A stretch of 35,980 bases of DNA from NCBI RefSeq assembly GCF_000239815.1, contig NZ_CAFK01000064.1, forward strand, positions 1 through 35,980. The letters are read 5' to 3'. Below, piece by piece: positions 16,504 through 24,475 of this stretch (positions are counted from its first letter, which is position 1; every line of letters begins with the position of its first letter). The stretch is from Bradyrhizobium sp. STM 3843. Its GTDB lineage: Bacteria > Pseudomonadota > Alphaproteobacteria > Rhizobiales > Xanthobacteraceae. The notes under the pieces were generated by a model that worked only from the letters and a program-made list of their open reading frames with translations, was not told where the DNA came from and made no database searches. A program made the translations under genes and the position numbers.

Positions 16504-16793
16504 TTGGCCGTTTCACCTTCCCGCGCAGTGCGCGCGATCAGCTGTGACACGGTCGCACCCGCAAGTAGCGTGAGCAGCCAAATGCCTATCAATTTGAACC
16601 CGTCGCGCAGACTCCCTGCTTGCGGCAGCAAGCCGAGCACGACGAGGCCGAGGCCGAGATTGTCCGCTTTAGTGAGCGCATGCAGACGAGTCAGCGTGTC
16701 GGGAAAACGAAGCAGGCCGACCGTGCCGGCCAGGAAAAAGAATGCGCCCGCTGACACTGCCGCAATCGTCATCATGTCGCGTGCGAGGCTCAT
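16500..16793 (-). CDS. mnhG: Mrp-type antiporter subunit G (MnhG)
   Basis: A 97-residue protein with three predicted helices. FFFLAGTVGLLRFPDTLTRLHALTKADNLG carries the MrpG/PhaG signature RFPDxxxRxHAxTKxxTLG in a slightly varied form. MrpG is a small structural subunit of the antiporter membrane complex. The ATG overlaps the mnhF stop by 4 nt, and its own stop overlaps the fusion gene start by 4 nt, so translation is coupled throughout. Confidence 0.92.
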   Translation of the reverse strand: MSLARDMMTIAAVSAGAFFFLAGTVGLLRFPDTLTRLHALTKADNLGLGLVVLGLLPQAGSLRDGFKLIGIWLLTLLAGATVSQLIARTAREGETAK

Positions 16794-17080
16794 TTGTCCT
16801 CCGTTATGCCCGCCCCATCAGTATCGAGGCTAGAAAGCCCCTTCTTGACGAACGCGATGGATGCGAACGTGGCGAGAAGTGCCAAGGTCAGCGCGACGTC
16901 GACTGCCGCGGGCACGCCCGTCACGGTGCCGAGCAGGAGCAATGCAGCAATGCCGGCCGTCCCAATCAACTGGGCCGCCATCATGCGGTCGGTGTCTCCC
17001 GGACCGCGCAGGATCGACACCAGCCCCAGCGCCAACATCGCCAGAATGAACCCTACGGCAGCCGTCAGGAACTCAGTCAT
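16790..17080 (-). CDS. mnhF: Mrp-type antiporter subunit F (MnhF)
   Basis: A 96-residue small membrane subunit with three helices and the family motif ILRGPGDTDRMMA (residues 23-35; usual form RGPTxxDRVxA). The ATG at 17080 lies inside the end of mnhE with an 8-nt overlap. A longer upstream reading to 17377 in this frame is a shadow of mnhE and was discarded. Confidence 0.92.
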   Translation of the reverse strand: MTEFLTAAVGFILAMLALGLVSILRGPGDTDRMMAAQLIGTAGIAALLLLGTVTGVPAAVDVALTLALLATFASIAFVKKGLSSLDTDGAGITEDK

Positions 17081-17600
17081 TGTAGAGCGCTCGAACCAGG
17101 GCCGCTTCCTCTGCGGCAAGCTCAGCGAGGACCGGCTGTTCGACGTCGAGGCAGTGATACAAGAGCTGGCCGTTCCGCTCTCCTGTCGGCACGGTGCCCG
17201 GCAGCAGGCTAGTGAGTGTTGTGAACACGTTCCGGCGCGTTCCACGTGAAAGTCCAGTTGAGTAGGACACAAATCCCGGGCGCAGGGGTAATCGGGGATC
17301 GAGCGCGCGTCTTGCAACGTCCACTCCGGCGGCCACCGAGTGATACAGGAAGAGCGACACCAGTCGGATGATGGCACTAAGCGAACGTCGCGAGGTGTGC
17401 GGCTCCAGTAGGCGCAAGCTTATCCACGTCGCTGCGGCGACGGCGGCGGCTGCGGCTGGAATATCTGCGAGGGCTGCTCCGGCAAGCACCAGCCAGAGGC
17501 AGATGAAGCACGCCGCTCGCCATCCCGCGATCGCCTTCCATCGCCCGGCCGCCAAGCCGGAGAACGTATTCTGCCTTCCTGAGGATCCTCCCATGCTCAT
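17073..17600 (-). CDS. mnhE: Mrp-type antiporter subunit E (MnhE)
   Basis: A 175-residue membrane subunit with two or three N-terminal helices and a C-terminal cytoplasmic domain. The segment RPGFVSYSTGLSRGTRRNVF-TTLTSLLPGTVP is the MrpE/MbhA signature. It is the first gene of the operon, with GGAGG 5 nt before the ATG at 17600. A 12-bp palindrome CCTCGATCGAGG (17609-17620) overlaps that ribosome-binding site and could be an operator or a translational hairpin; nothing further supports either. Confidence 0.9.
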   Translation of the reverse strand: MSMGGSSGRQNTFSGLAAGRWKAIAGWRAACFICLWLVLAGAALADIPAAAAAVAAATWISLRLLEPHTSRRSLSAIIRLVSLFLYHSVAAGVDVARRALDPRLPLRPGFVSYSTGLSRGTRRNVFTTLTSLLPGTVPTGERNGQLLYHCLDVEQPVLAELAAEEAALVRALYND

Positions 17601-17818
17601 GTCGGCCTCCTCGATCGAGGTCGGATCGCGTCGCGAGGTCTTCTGGATTTCCGTAGCTGTTAAGGCGATTCCGGCAGCGCCATAGTGGGCTTCGGCAGCC
17701 GGAAATCAGTGTTTGCGTCGCTGCGCGAACTCGATACAACCATCCAACATGGTTCTGATGGCGCTAACGAGCCGATCCTACGGCGCCACATTCAGGGAAA
17801 GCTCCCGCGACCGCGCAG

Positions 17819-18019
17819 CTAGCGGGATGCCTGCCGGCGGAAGCAAGTGCCACCTCGTCCGCTCCTTGATGCGCGGCATTGATCCTCGGTGGCGTAAGCG
17901 CAGCGCGTCATGCCTTTGTGCTTTGAGCACCATTCGTTCGCTGCGTTTGCCGGAGTAGCTATTGGCACGATCGACAGCATTCCCAAGATCCCAAACGCAA
18001 TCACGATAAGCTTTCGCAT
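17819..18019 (-). CDS. DUF3551-like small secreted protein
   Basis: A 66-residue precursor with a classical signal peptide (MRKLIVIAFGILGMLSIVP... cut near PANA-ANEW). The mature part of about 42 residues has four Cys in the order WC, RC, QC, TC, with ATEDQC-ASRSGRGGTC like the DUF3551 proteins that Bradyrhizobium carries in many copies. Disulfide bonding in the periplasm is likely; function is unknown. AGGAGG lies 8 nt before the ATG at 18019. It runs in the same direction as the antiporter operon, about 220 bp upstream of it. Confidence 0.8.
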   Translation of the reverse strand: MRKLIVIAFGILGMLSIVPIATPANAANEWCSKHKGMTRCAYATEDQCRASRSGRGGTCFRRQASR

Positions 18020-18485
18020 CTGTAAATCCTCCTGGTCCATCGATTCAGTTGGAGCTTCGTTCAAGTGTCATTGCTGCACTTCCGGAACATTTGCCAGTCA
18101 TGCGAAGTACGGACTTGGAGATCGTCAAGCCGATGCCCGCCGCTTCGAGCGAGGTTGGCGAATTAGCGATGCCGATCATGTGAAACATCAACTAGGTGCG
18201 AAGCCATTACCTCCTTTGCGTGCTCTATTCGAAGACCACGAGCGTGCGCTCTTGGTGGAGCGTCAAGTATCGGGTGATTACCCGAGCATACGTCAGGGAT
18301 TCCCTGGAATGCGGCTATTAGTGACCGGGAATGCATCCGGTCGCACCAAGTAGAATTACCGATTTCTGCAGCTGGTTCCTTCAGCAAAAATGACGGCGGG
18401 CAACGCCGGGATGACCACGGGATGACCATACGTCGGAAAGGCTGACCTTCTCGGCAAACGTACCGGAACTCGAAAGGCTCCTTGG
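18020..18485. other. Divergent gap upstream of the RND operon
   Basis: This 466-bp region separates the small secreted protein (leftward) from the efflux operon (rightward). It holds no convincing gene; a 27-codon ATG reading frame near 18100 ending at TGA near 18183 is too short to judge. The only structured element is a perfect tandem pair of CGGGATGACCA at 18407-18417 and 18418-18428, about 60 bp before the adaptor start codon. No regulator gene lies beside the pump. Confidence 0.6.
18407..18428. repeat. Tandem 11-bp direct repeat before RND operon
   Basis: CGGGATGACCA occurs twice with no gap. The 11-bp period is about one helical turn, so both copies face the same side of the DNA, as expected for a regulator bound in tandem. 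It lies 58-79 bp before the start codon of the adaptor gene. A regulatory role is inferred. Confidence 0.6.
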
Positions 18486-19592
18486 ATGCCTGCCCCCGGA
18501 ACGACGCCTCACCAGTTTCTCTCACTCGGGTTTGCGCTGGCTGCGTGCTCGCTGACGTTAGCCGCCTGTGGTCGAGAAGCGGAAACCAAAGCTGAGCCTC
18601 CGCCGCGCCCAGTCCGGACGACGACGATCGAGAAGCGTGAGGCCTTGGCTCCGTTGACCTTCACCGGTCGCATAGAGGCGGAGGACGAGGTGACCGTCGC
18701 TTTCCGGATTTCAGGACGGTTGCTGGCGAACGACACCAAGATTGGTGATCGGGTCGAGCCCGGGCAGTTGCTGGCGCGACTGGAGTCGCAGAACGAGATG
18801 AACGGGTTACGGCAGGCACAGGCTGCACTTGCGGCGGCGCAAGGCCAGCTGACGCAGGCGCGCAATCACTACGAGCGTCAGGAGACGCTGTTGGCGCAGG
18901 GATGGACCACGCGCGCCAATTTCGAGGTGGCAACACAGGCACGACAAACCGCCCAGTCGCAAGTCGAGGCTGCGGAGGCCCAACTGAACACCGCGCACGA
19001 TCTCGTTAGTTTTACCGAAGTTAAGGCTGACGCGCCGGGCAAGATTACCGCCACAGGTCCATCGGCTGGCGAGGTTGTTCAGGCCGGCCAGATGATCGCA
19101 AGAATCGCGCGACAAGACGGCCGAGACGCGGTGTTCGATGTTCCCGCTCAGTTGGCCAGATCGGCGTCACCCAATGTGCAGGTCACCGTCAGCCTGACTG
19201 AGGATTCGAAGGTGACTGCGCAAGGACGCATTCGCCAGATCGCAGCGCAGGCCGACCCCGTCACCCGCACGTTCGAAGTCAAGGTCGGACTGACGGAGCC
19301 TCCGAGCGCTATGCGGCTTGGCGCGACAGTCAACGGGCGGGTCGAAACCGGTTCCGGGCCGGTGATCAACATACCGGCGACGGCGTTGACGCGAATGAAC
19401 GGGCAGCCGGCGGTTTGGATTGTCGATCCATCGACCAGTGCAGTTTCCGTCCGCAACGTCGATGTGCTGCGATTCGATCAGGCGCAGGTGATCATCTCGC
19501 AGGGTCTGGATGCCGGAGAGATCATCGTCACCGCCGGCGTTCAGTCACTTCATCCAGGCCAGAAAGTGCGCGTGCTCGGGTCGGACTCATGA
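18486..19592 (+). CDS. RND efflux periplasmic adaptor lipoprotein
   Basis: A 368-residue membrane fusion protein linking the inner-membrane pump to an outer-membrane channel. The N-terminal lipoprotein signal has lipobox LAAC (Cys near 28, followed by Gly). Then come a first beta-barrel/lipoyl strand (PVRTTTIEKREALAPLTFTGRI), the lipoyl half-motif RVEPGQLLARL, a coiled-coil hairpin (about 100-165; QAALAAAQGQLTQARNHYER), the second lipoyl half and a C-terminal beta-barrel (TALTRMNGQPAVWIVD). It overlaps the pump gene by 4 nt (ATGA). No outer-membrane factor gene is present, so a channel encoded elsewhere must be used. Confidence 0.93.
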   Translation: MPAPGTTPHQFLSLGFALAACSLTLAACGREAETKAEPPPRPVRTTTIEKREALAPLTFTGRIEAEDEVTVAFRISGRLLANDTKIGDRVEPGQLLARLESQNEMNGLRQAQAALAAAQGQLTQARNHYERQETLLAQGWTTRANFEVATQARQTAQSQVEAAEAQLNTAHDLVSFTEVKADAPGKITATGPSAGEVVQAGQMIARIARQDGRDAVFDVPAQLARSASPNVQVTVSLTEDSKVTAQGRIRQIAAQADPVTRTFEVKVGLTEPPSAMRLGATVNGRVETGSGPVINIPATALTRMNGQPAVWIVDPSTSAVSVRNVDVLRFDQAQVIISQGLDAGEIIVTAGVQSLHPGQKVRVLGSDS

Positions 19593-22500
19593 GGGAAGTC
19601 AATCTTTCTGAGTGGGCGCTGAAGCACCGCCCCTTGGTCGTCTACATGATGATCATCGCGGTGGCCGTCGGCGTGCTGTCCTATTTCCGGCTAGGACGCA
19701 ACGAAGATCCGGCCTTCATCATCAAGACCATGGTGGTGCAAGCCGCCTGGCCGGGCGCATCCGTGGAAGAGACGATGAAACAGGTGACGGAGCGCCTCGA
19801 ACGTCACCTGCAGGAAACACCGCATCTCGACTTCCTGCGCAGCTTCACGAGGGCAGGTGTCGCCACTGTCTTTGTGAATCTGAAGGGAAGTGCTAGCGCG
19901 AAGGAGGTCGCCGACACTTGGTATCACGTGCGCAAGACGATCGGAGACATGCGTCATACTCTGCCAGCCGGTGTGGTCGGACCCGGCTTCAATGACGAAT
20001 TCGGCGATACGTTCGGCATAATCTACGGATTTACCAGCGACGGCTTCACCCAGCGTGAACTGCGCGACCGGGTCGAGGAGATCCGCTCAAGGCTGCTTCT
20101 CGTGCCGGACGTATCGAAGATCGAGCTTTTGGGCGAACAGGATGAGGTGATTTTTGTGGAGTTCTCCATGAGGGAACTCGCGACCCTCGGAATTGATCGT
20201 TCGGCTCTTATTGCGGCGCTTCAGTCACAGAACATCATACGACCGGCCGGGGTGATAAGAACCGGCTCAGAGAACCTTTCGCTTCGTGTTTCGGGCAGCT
20301 TCCAATCCGAGCAGGATGTTGCCAGCATCAATTTCGCCGTTGGCGGGCGGATGCTTCGCCTGAGCGATATCGCCCGGGTCCGACGCGGTAGTGCCGACCC
20401 ACCCCAGCCGCTGTTTCGAGTGAATGGCCAGCCGGCAATAGGGCTTGCAATCGCCATGCGCGACGGCGGGGACATCCTCGCGCTCGGGGCAAATATCAGG
20501 AAAGCGATGGCGCAAATCACCGCCGATCTGCCGATCGGGATTGAGCCCCATCTGGTCGCAGACCAACCCGTTGTGGTCGATCAGGCCATCCGCGAATTCA
20601 TGGTCTCGCTGCTACAGGCGATCGCAATCATCATGGTGGTGAGCTTCATCAGCCTCGGCGTGCGACCAGGCCTGATCATCGCTCTCGCCATACCCCTCAC
20701 GCTGGCGATTGTCTTTCCGATCATGGGTCTCGCCCGCATTGACATGCAACGAATATCGCTCGGCGCACTCATCATCGCGCTTGCCTTGCTGGTTGACGAC
20801 GCGATGACGACAACTGATGCGACGCTCACCCGGTTGGCGCAAGGGGCCAGCAAGCTCGAGGCCGCAAGTTTCGCATACCGGACACACGCGATGGCGATGC
20901 TCGCGGGCACACTGGTGACGATCGCAGGCTTCATACCGGTGGGCTTTGCGGCGAGTTCGGCCGGCGAATACACGTTTTCACTTTTCGCCGTCGTCACGAT
21001 TGCACTGCTGGTGTCCTGGTTCGTTGCGGTCATTTTCACGCCCCTATTGGGAGCGGTCATCCTCCTTCCACCCAAGCCAAAGAGCACAGCGGCTCCGGGC
21101 AGGATCTTCCGCATCTACCGAAGCTTCCTAACCTTCGCGATGCGTGCCAAATGGCTGACGATCGCAGCCTCGCTCGCACTCTTCGCTGCATCGGTTCTTG
21201 CGCTGCCACTGATCCCGCGACAGTTCTTTCCTTCGTCGGATCGTCCAGAACTGCTCGTCGACATTAGCCTGCCGCAAAATGCCTCAATTTATGCAAGCCA
21301 GACCGCGGCGAAGCGCCTCGACACTGCGCTTTCGGCCGATCCCGATGTAGCGCGCTGGAGCACCTATGTCGGCCGCGGCGCGATTCGCTTCTATTTGCCC
21401 CTGAATGTCCAGCTTCCGAACGACTCCTTCACGCAGGTCGTCGTCATAGCGACGGATGTCGCGGCGCGCGAGCGTCTGCATCTCAAACTCGACAAGCTGC
21501 TGGCGCAGGAGTTTCCTGGCGCGGTTGCCTTCATATCTCCCCTTGAGCTTGGGCCGCCGGTCGGATGGCCTGTGCAGTACCGCGTCAGTGGCCCTGACGT
21601 GGAACGGGTGCGCGACATCGCGCTCAAGGTCGGACAGATCGTTGCCACCAATCCGGACGCCAAACAGGTGAATTTCGATTGGATGGAACCCGATCGCCAG
21701 GTGCGCATTCGCGTTGACCAAGACGAGGCGCGCCTTCTGGGGCTGAGTTCGCAGACGATCGCGACCGTCCTGAACGCTGTCATATCTGGGACGCCCGTCA
21801 CCCAGGTCCGCGACGACATTTACCTGGTCAATGTCGTGGCGCGCGCGACCGACGAGCAGAGAGACTCGTTGGACGATCTTCGCAATCTGCAGGTGCCATT
21901 GTCGGGCGGACGGACCGTTCCTCTCAGCCAGTTTGCATTCTTTGAATATGACCAGGAATTTCCAATCGTCTGGCGGCGCGATCGCATTCCGACCCTGACG
22001 GTCCAAGCCGCCATCGCCGGTGACAAGTTGCCGGAAGGAGTGGTTACTTCGCTGTCGCCGGCGATCGAGAACCTCAGAAAGACTCTTCCTCCCTCATATC
22101 ACGTGGCTGTCGGAGGGACTGTGGAAGAGAGCCAGAAGTCGCAGGCATCTGTGCTGGCCGTGGTGCCCGTGATGCTTTTGGTCATGTTTACGGTCCTCAT
22201 GGTACAACTGCAAAGCTTTCCGAAGCTTTTCATGGTTCTGAGCGTGGCGCCGCTCGGCCTGATCGGCGTTGTCGCTGCGTTAATGTTGTCCGGCAGACCC
22301 TTGGGTTTCGTCGCTATTCTCGGCGTGCTCGCCCTTATCGGCATGATAAGCAAGAATGCGGTCATCCTGATCGGTCAGATCGACGCCGAACGTACCTTGG
22401 GCAAGTCGCCGTGGGATGCTACGGTTGATGCCAGCAGCTCTCGTTTTCGACCGATCATGTTGACGGCCGTCTCGACTGTCCTCGGAATGATCCCAATCGC

Positions 22501-22639
22501 GCCAACGGTGTTCTGGGGACCCATGGCATTCGCGATCATGGGCGGCTTGTTGGTTGCGACGGTCCTTACGCTCGTTTTCCTGCCCACACTTTATCTAACC
22601 TGGTTCGGCGAAAAGGAGGTCGCTCTGCCGGAGCGATGA
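19589..22639 (+). CDS. RND efflux pump, inner-membrane subunit
   Basis: A 1016-residue proton-driven RND transporter. Twelve transmembrane helices and two large periplasmic loops fit the AcrB/MexB superfamily. The proton-relay aspartates are Asp403/Asp404 in ALALLVDDAM (TM4), and the relay lysine is Lys922 in GMISKNAVIL (TM10). The N-terminus (NLSEWALKHRPLVVYMM) and FRLGRNEDPAFIIKTMVV resemble the less-studied branch of hydrophobe/amphiphile pumps rather than AcrB itself, and it lacks the heavy-metal (CusA-type) helix signature. Substrate cannot be told. The ATG at 19589 overlaps the adaptor stop; a longer upstream frame is a shadow. Confidence 0.95.
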   Translation: MREVNLSEWALKHRPLVVYMMIIAVAVGVLSYFRLGRNEDPAFIIKTMVVQAAWPGASVEETMKQVTERLERHLQETPHLDFLRSFTRAGVATVFVNLKGSASAKEVADTWYHVRKTIGDMRHTLPAGVVGPGFNDEFGDTFGIIYGFTSDGFTQRELRDRVEEIRSRLLLVPDVSKIELLGEQDEVIFVEFSMRELATLGIDRSALIAALQSQNIIRPAGVIRTGSENLSLRVSGSFQSEQDVASINFAVGGRMLRLSDIARVRRGSADPPQPLFRVNGQPAIGLAIAMRDGGDILALGANIRKAMAQITADLPIGIEPHLVADQPVVVDQAIREFMVSLLQAIAIIMVVSFISLGVRPGLIIALAIPLTLAIVFPIMGLARIDMQRISLGALIIALALLVDDAMTTTDATLTRLAQGASKLEAASFAYRTHAMAMLAGTLVTIAGFIPVGFAASSAGEYTFSLFAVVTIALLVSWFVAVIFTPLLGAVILLPPKPKSTAAPGRIFRIYRSFLTFAMRAKWLTIAASLALFAASVLALPLIPRQFFPSSDRPELLVDISLPQNASIYASQTAAKRLDTALSADPDVARWSTYVGRGAIRFYLPLNVQLPNDSFTQVVVIATDVAARERLHLKLDKLLAQEFPGAVAFISPLELGPPVGWPVQYRVSGPDVERVRDIALKVGQIVATNPDAKQVNFDWMEPDRQVRIRVDQDEARLLGLSSQTIATVLNAVISGTPVTQVRDDIYLVNVVARATDEQRDSLDDLRNLQVPLSGGRTVPLSQFAFFEYDQEFPIVWRRDRIPTLTVQAAIAGDKLPEGVVTSLSPAIENLRKTLPPSYHVAVGGTVEESQKSQASVLAVVPVMLLVMFTVLMVQLQSFPKLFMVLSVAPLGLIGVVAALMLSGRPLGFVAILGVLALIGMISKNAVILIGQIDAERTLGKSPWDATVDASSSRFRPIMLTAVSTVLGMIPIAPTVFWGPMAFAIMGGLLVATVLTLVFLPTLYLTWFGEKEVALPER

Positions 22640-23130
22640 CAAAGGTGGCAACAGTGAGAATCCCTCAACCGGGTGATCGCAGAGCCTGAAGCCGCTGGCA
22701 AGGCGAAGCGAGCAGGCTATGTACGGACAGCCAAACTGCCTATTGCGCTCGAAGTCGTCACACCACTGCGAGGTGGTAGGATGCTGGCCGAAGGCACCAC
22801 CGTCGTTGGGATCGGGCTGCGTGACGTGAGCGTCAGGTTTGCCGCGGAATTCGAAGACGATCTCGAGGGTGCCATGACGATGTACGTCGAGCTTCCCGGC
22901 ATGACCCCGCAGGAGGACGAGTATCCTCCCGGTGAGGCTGACGTCTTCTCTCAAGACCGTGGTCGCCGTTCTCTTGGAGAACGCCGAAGCGGGTCGGGGA
23001 AAGGAAGCGACTCTCGACCCGGTTCGCGAGGGGTTGCTCAAATTGGCCGGCAAGATCGGCCGGCAGGGCCGAACCGCTGTTTAATCGCACAACCTCGGCG
23101 AGCCACCTTTTCGGCCTGGCCGATTCCGTT
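22640..23130. other. Mostly non-genic region behind the RND pump
   Basis: About 490 bp with no recognisable full-length gene. An ATG overlapping the pump stop as ATGA opens a frame of only 17 codons, as would a coupled gene that has been truncated. A 170-codon frame from 22673 and an opposing 152-codon frame have no recognisable domain and change character midway. The segment may be the remains of a third operon gene, which is an inference. Confidence 0.5.
22932..23084 (+). CDS. Possible 50-residue protein or gene remnant
   Basis: A GTG-started frame (VRLTSSLKTVVAVLLENAEAG to ...KIGRQGRTAV) with GC-rich third positions and a helical, Leu/Ala/Lys-rich composition that looks like real coding sequence. 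The nearest AGGAGG is about 15 nt upstream, too far for a good ribosome-binding site. No family was recognised. It may be the 3' remnant of a longer gene whose 5' part is out of frame upstream. Confidence 0.25.
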   Translation: MRLTSSLKTVVAVLLENAEAGRGKEATLDPVREGLLKLAGKIGRQGRTAV

Positions 23131-23256
23131 ACACTCTTATAAGTCCCAAACCGGCCGGGAATACAGCCTTATGAGTCCCACGTGACAATCTTATGTGTCC
23201 AACCCGCACTGAAGATGCTGGCTTGCCCTGGTTAATTTGACACTCTTATGAGTCCC
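23131..23256 (+). repeat. Four direct copies of ACACTCTTATGAGTCCC
   Basis: Copies at 23131-23147 (ACACTCTTATAAGTCCC), 23163-23179 (ACAGCCTTATGAGTCCC), 23185-23201 (ACAATCTTATGTGTCCA) and 23240-23256 (ACACTCTTATGAGTCCC). All are in the same orientation, with start-to-start distances of 32, 22 and 55 nt. Multiple direct repeats of this size resemble transposase-binding sites at the ends of IS21-like elements, but no transposase gene is seen. A decayed element end or a regulator-binding array are the alternatives. Confidence 0.65.
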
Positions 23257-23396
23257 GCGACACTGCTCTGGCTCGGCGCAACGAAGGACGTCTCGCCGCG
23301 TCATTCGACCCGTTCGCCGTGGTCTTGATGCTGGTCGAGTTGATGTCCTTGTCCTCGGAAGGGAGTGCCTAGGCGCCTTCGCCGAGCCGCGGCCGT

Positions 23397-24269
23397 TCAG
23401 TCCGCGGCCAGCGAGCGCAACCAGGCCAATCTCGATATCGCCCTTTCGGCGAGCCGCTGCAGCGTCTCGACGCGTTCCGCACTGTCCGAACGCTCCGCGC
23501 CTTCGAGATAGCTGTCGACCAAGGCTTCGGCGATATCGACCGCGTCCTTCCGCTGCATCGCGCCGGGAAAGCTCCCGAAATCGCCGGCTTCGTCCGCCAT
23601 CTCCATGGTCTGGTCGATAAGCTCGCGCGTGCGCGTCTTTGTCGGTCCGTCGAGACGACGCTCGAGGTCGGCGAGCTGTGCGGCGAGGCGGAGTTCGAGC
23701 TTGCGCGCATCGACCTTCACCGGCGTCGCGAGATCATCGCCGAGCTTGGGGGCATGCTCGCGGTGATAGGCGCGGCGCCTCTCCTTGCGCAGGGTCGCGA
23801 CGTGCCCGAGCTCCTCCTTCGCCATGGCCTCGGCGGCCTTCTTGATGTCCTCGTCCTCGGAATAGGCCGCGAGATAGGACCAGAATGCGAAGGCCCGCTC
23901 CTCGTTGCGCACCGCCATCGCCAGCGCGCGGTACGGCGTGATCAATCGCGAGGACTTCACCTCGGCCGCTGTCTCCGTATCGAACGTCCCGGGCACCTGC
24001 CAGCGGACCTCCGCAGGATCCGGATCCTTGCCGCGGCGCGATTGCGACCAGCGCGTGACGCTATCGACGTGTTCGCACTCTGCTGCGGCGAGTCTTGTAA
24101 AGACCTCCGCCAGATCATCCTTTTTCTGTCGGCGCATGTCCTCGGCAAGTTCCGCGTATCTCGTCGCGGCCTCCCGTTCCATCGCATGCGCGAGCGCGAA
24201 TAGCTCGTCGAGCGAATGCAAGATTCCTGCCGGCTCGGATTTCAAGAGCAGAGATTTCGTCAACAGCAC
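23397..24269 (-). CDS. Ferritin-like (rubrerythrin-type) diiron protein
   Basis: A roughly 290-residue soluble protein with a four-helix ferritin-like core. Metal-ligand patterns recur twice: Glu in AMEREAATRYAEL with ExxH in AAECEHVDS, then Glu in RNEERAFAFW with ExxH in AKEELGHVATL. This is the arrangement of a carboxylate-bridged diiron site. There is no rubredoxin domain. The C-terminal 120 residues are helical and Arg/Glu-rich. Activity (peroxide reduction, iron handling) is unknown. GTG at 24269 is chosen because the frame upstream to 24383 crosses a regulatory dyad and does not look conserved; TTG at 24263 is also possible. It is divergent from nosR. Confidence 0.82.
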   Translation of the reverse strand: MLLTKSLLLKSEPAGILHSLDELFALAHAMEREAATRYAELAEDMRRQKKDDLAEVFTRLAAAECEHVDSVTRWSQSRRGKDPDPAEVRWQVPGTFDTETAAEVKSSRLITPYRALAMAVRNEERAFAFWSYLAAYSEDEDIKKAAEAMAKEELGHVATLRKERRRAYHREHAPKLGDDLATPVKVDARKLELRLAAQLADLERRLDGPTKTRTRELIDQTMEMADEAGDFGSFPGAMQRKDAVDIAEALVDSYLEGAERSDSAERVETLQRLAERAISRLAWLRSLAAD

Positions 24270-24288
24270 GACGCACCTGCATAGCGCA

Positions 24289-24306
24289 GTTTGTTGCAGA
24301 ACAAAC
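24289..24306. promoter_or_regulatory. Crp/Fnr-family dyad TTGTT-N4-AACAA
   Basis: A perfect 18-bp dyad GTTTGTTGCAGAACAAAC with 7-bp arms. Its core TTGTT-GCAG-AACAA fits the TTG-N8-CAA format used by Fnr, FixK, Dnr and NnrR regulators, which control nos genes. It is centred at 24297.5. Activation at -41.5 toward nosR would put the transcript start near 24339, 137 nt before the preferred nosR start. Toward the ferritin-like gene it lies too close to the start codon for class II activation. No good -10 was identified. Confidence 0.6.
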
Positions 24307-24475
24307 TCGACGGGCCTTCCTGCGACTAGACAACTGTCATGAACAGGAGTCAAACTACATTGACAGGATCGTCGATCCGGCACAGAGCGTCAGCGGCGAC
24401 GCCCAACCATCCAAGATCAGATCAAAACGGAACGTGCATCTTCAACAGATGCGCAGGTCCAGTTTGAGGTGCTCC

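Noticed and set aside
17910..18353. A 147-codon plus-strand frame across the DUF3551 gene
   Set aside because: Its first part is antisense to the small secreted protein, and the remainder has no motif or ribosome-binding site.
22673..23185. A 170-codon frame behind the RND pump
   Set aside because: Runs through the direct-repeat array, has no recognisable domain or good start, and a different frame looks more coding in its second half; noted only as possible gene debris.
24360..24365. TTGACA upstream of nosR as a -35 box
   Set aside because: No -10-like sequence at 16-18 nt spacing; the sequence there is GC-rich.
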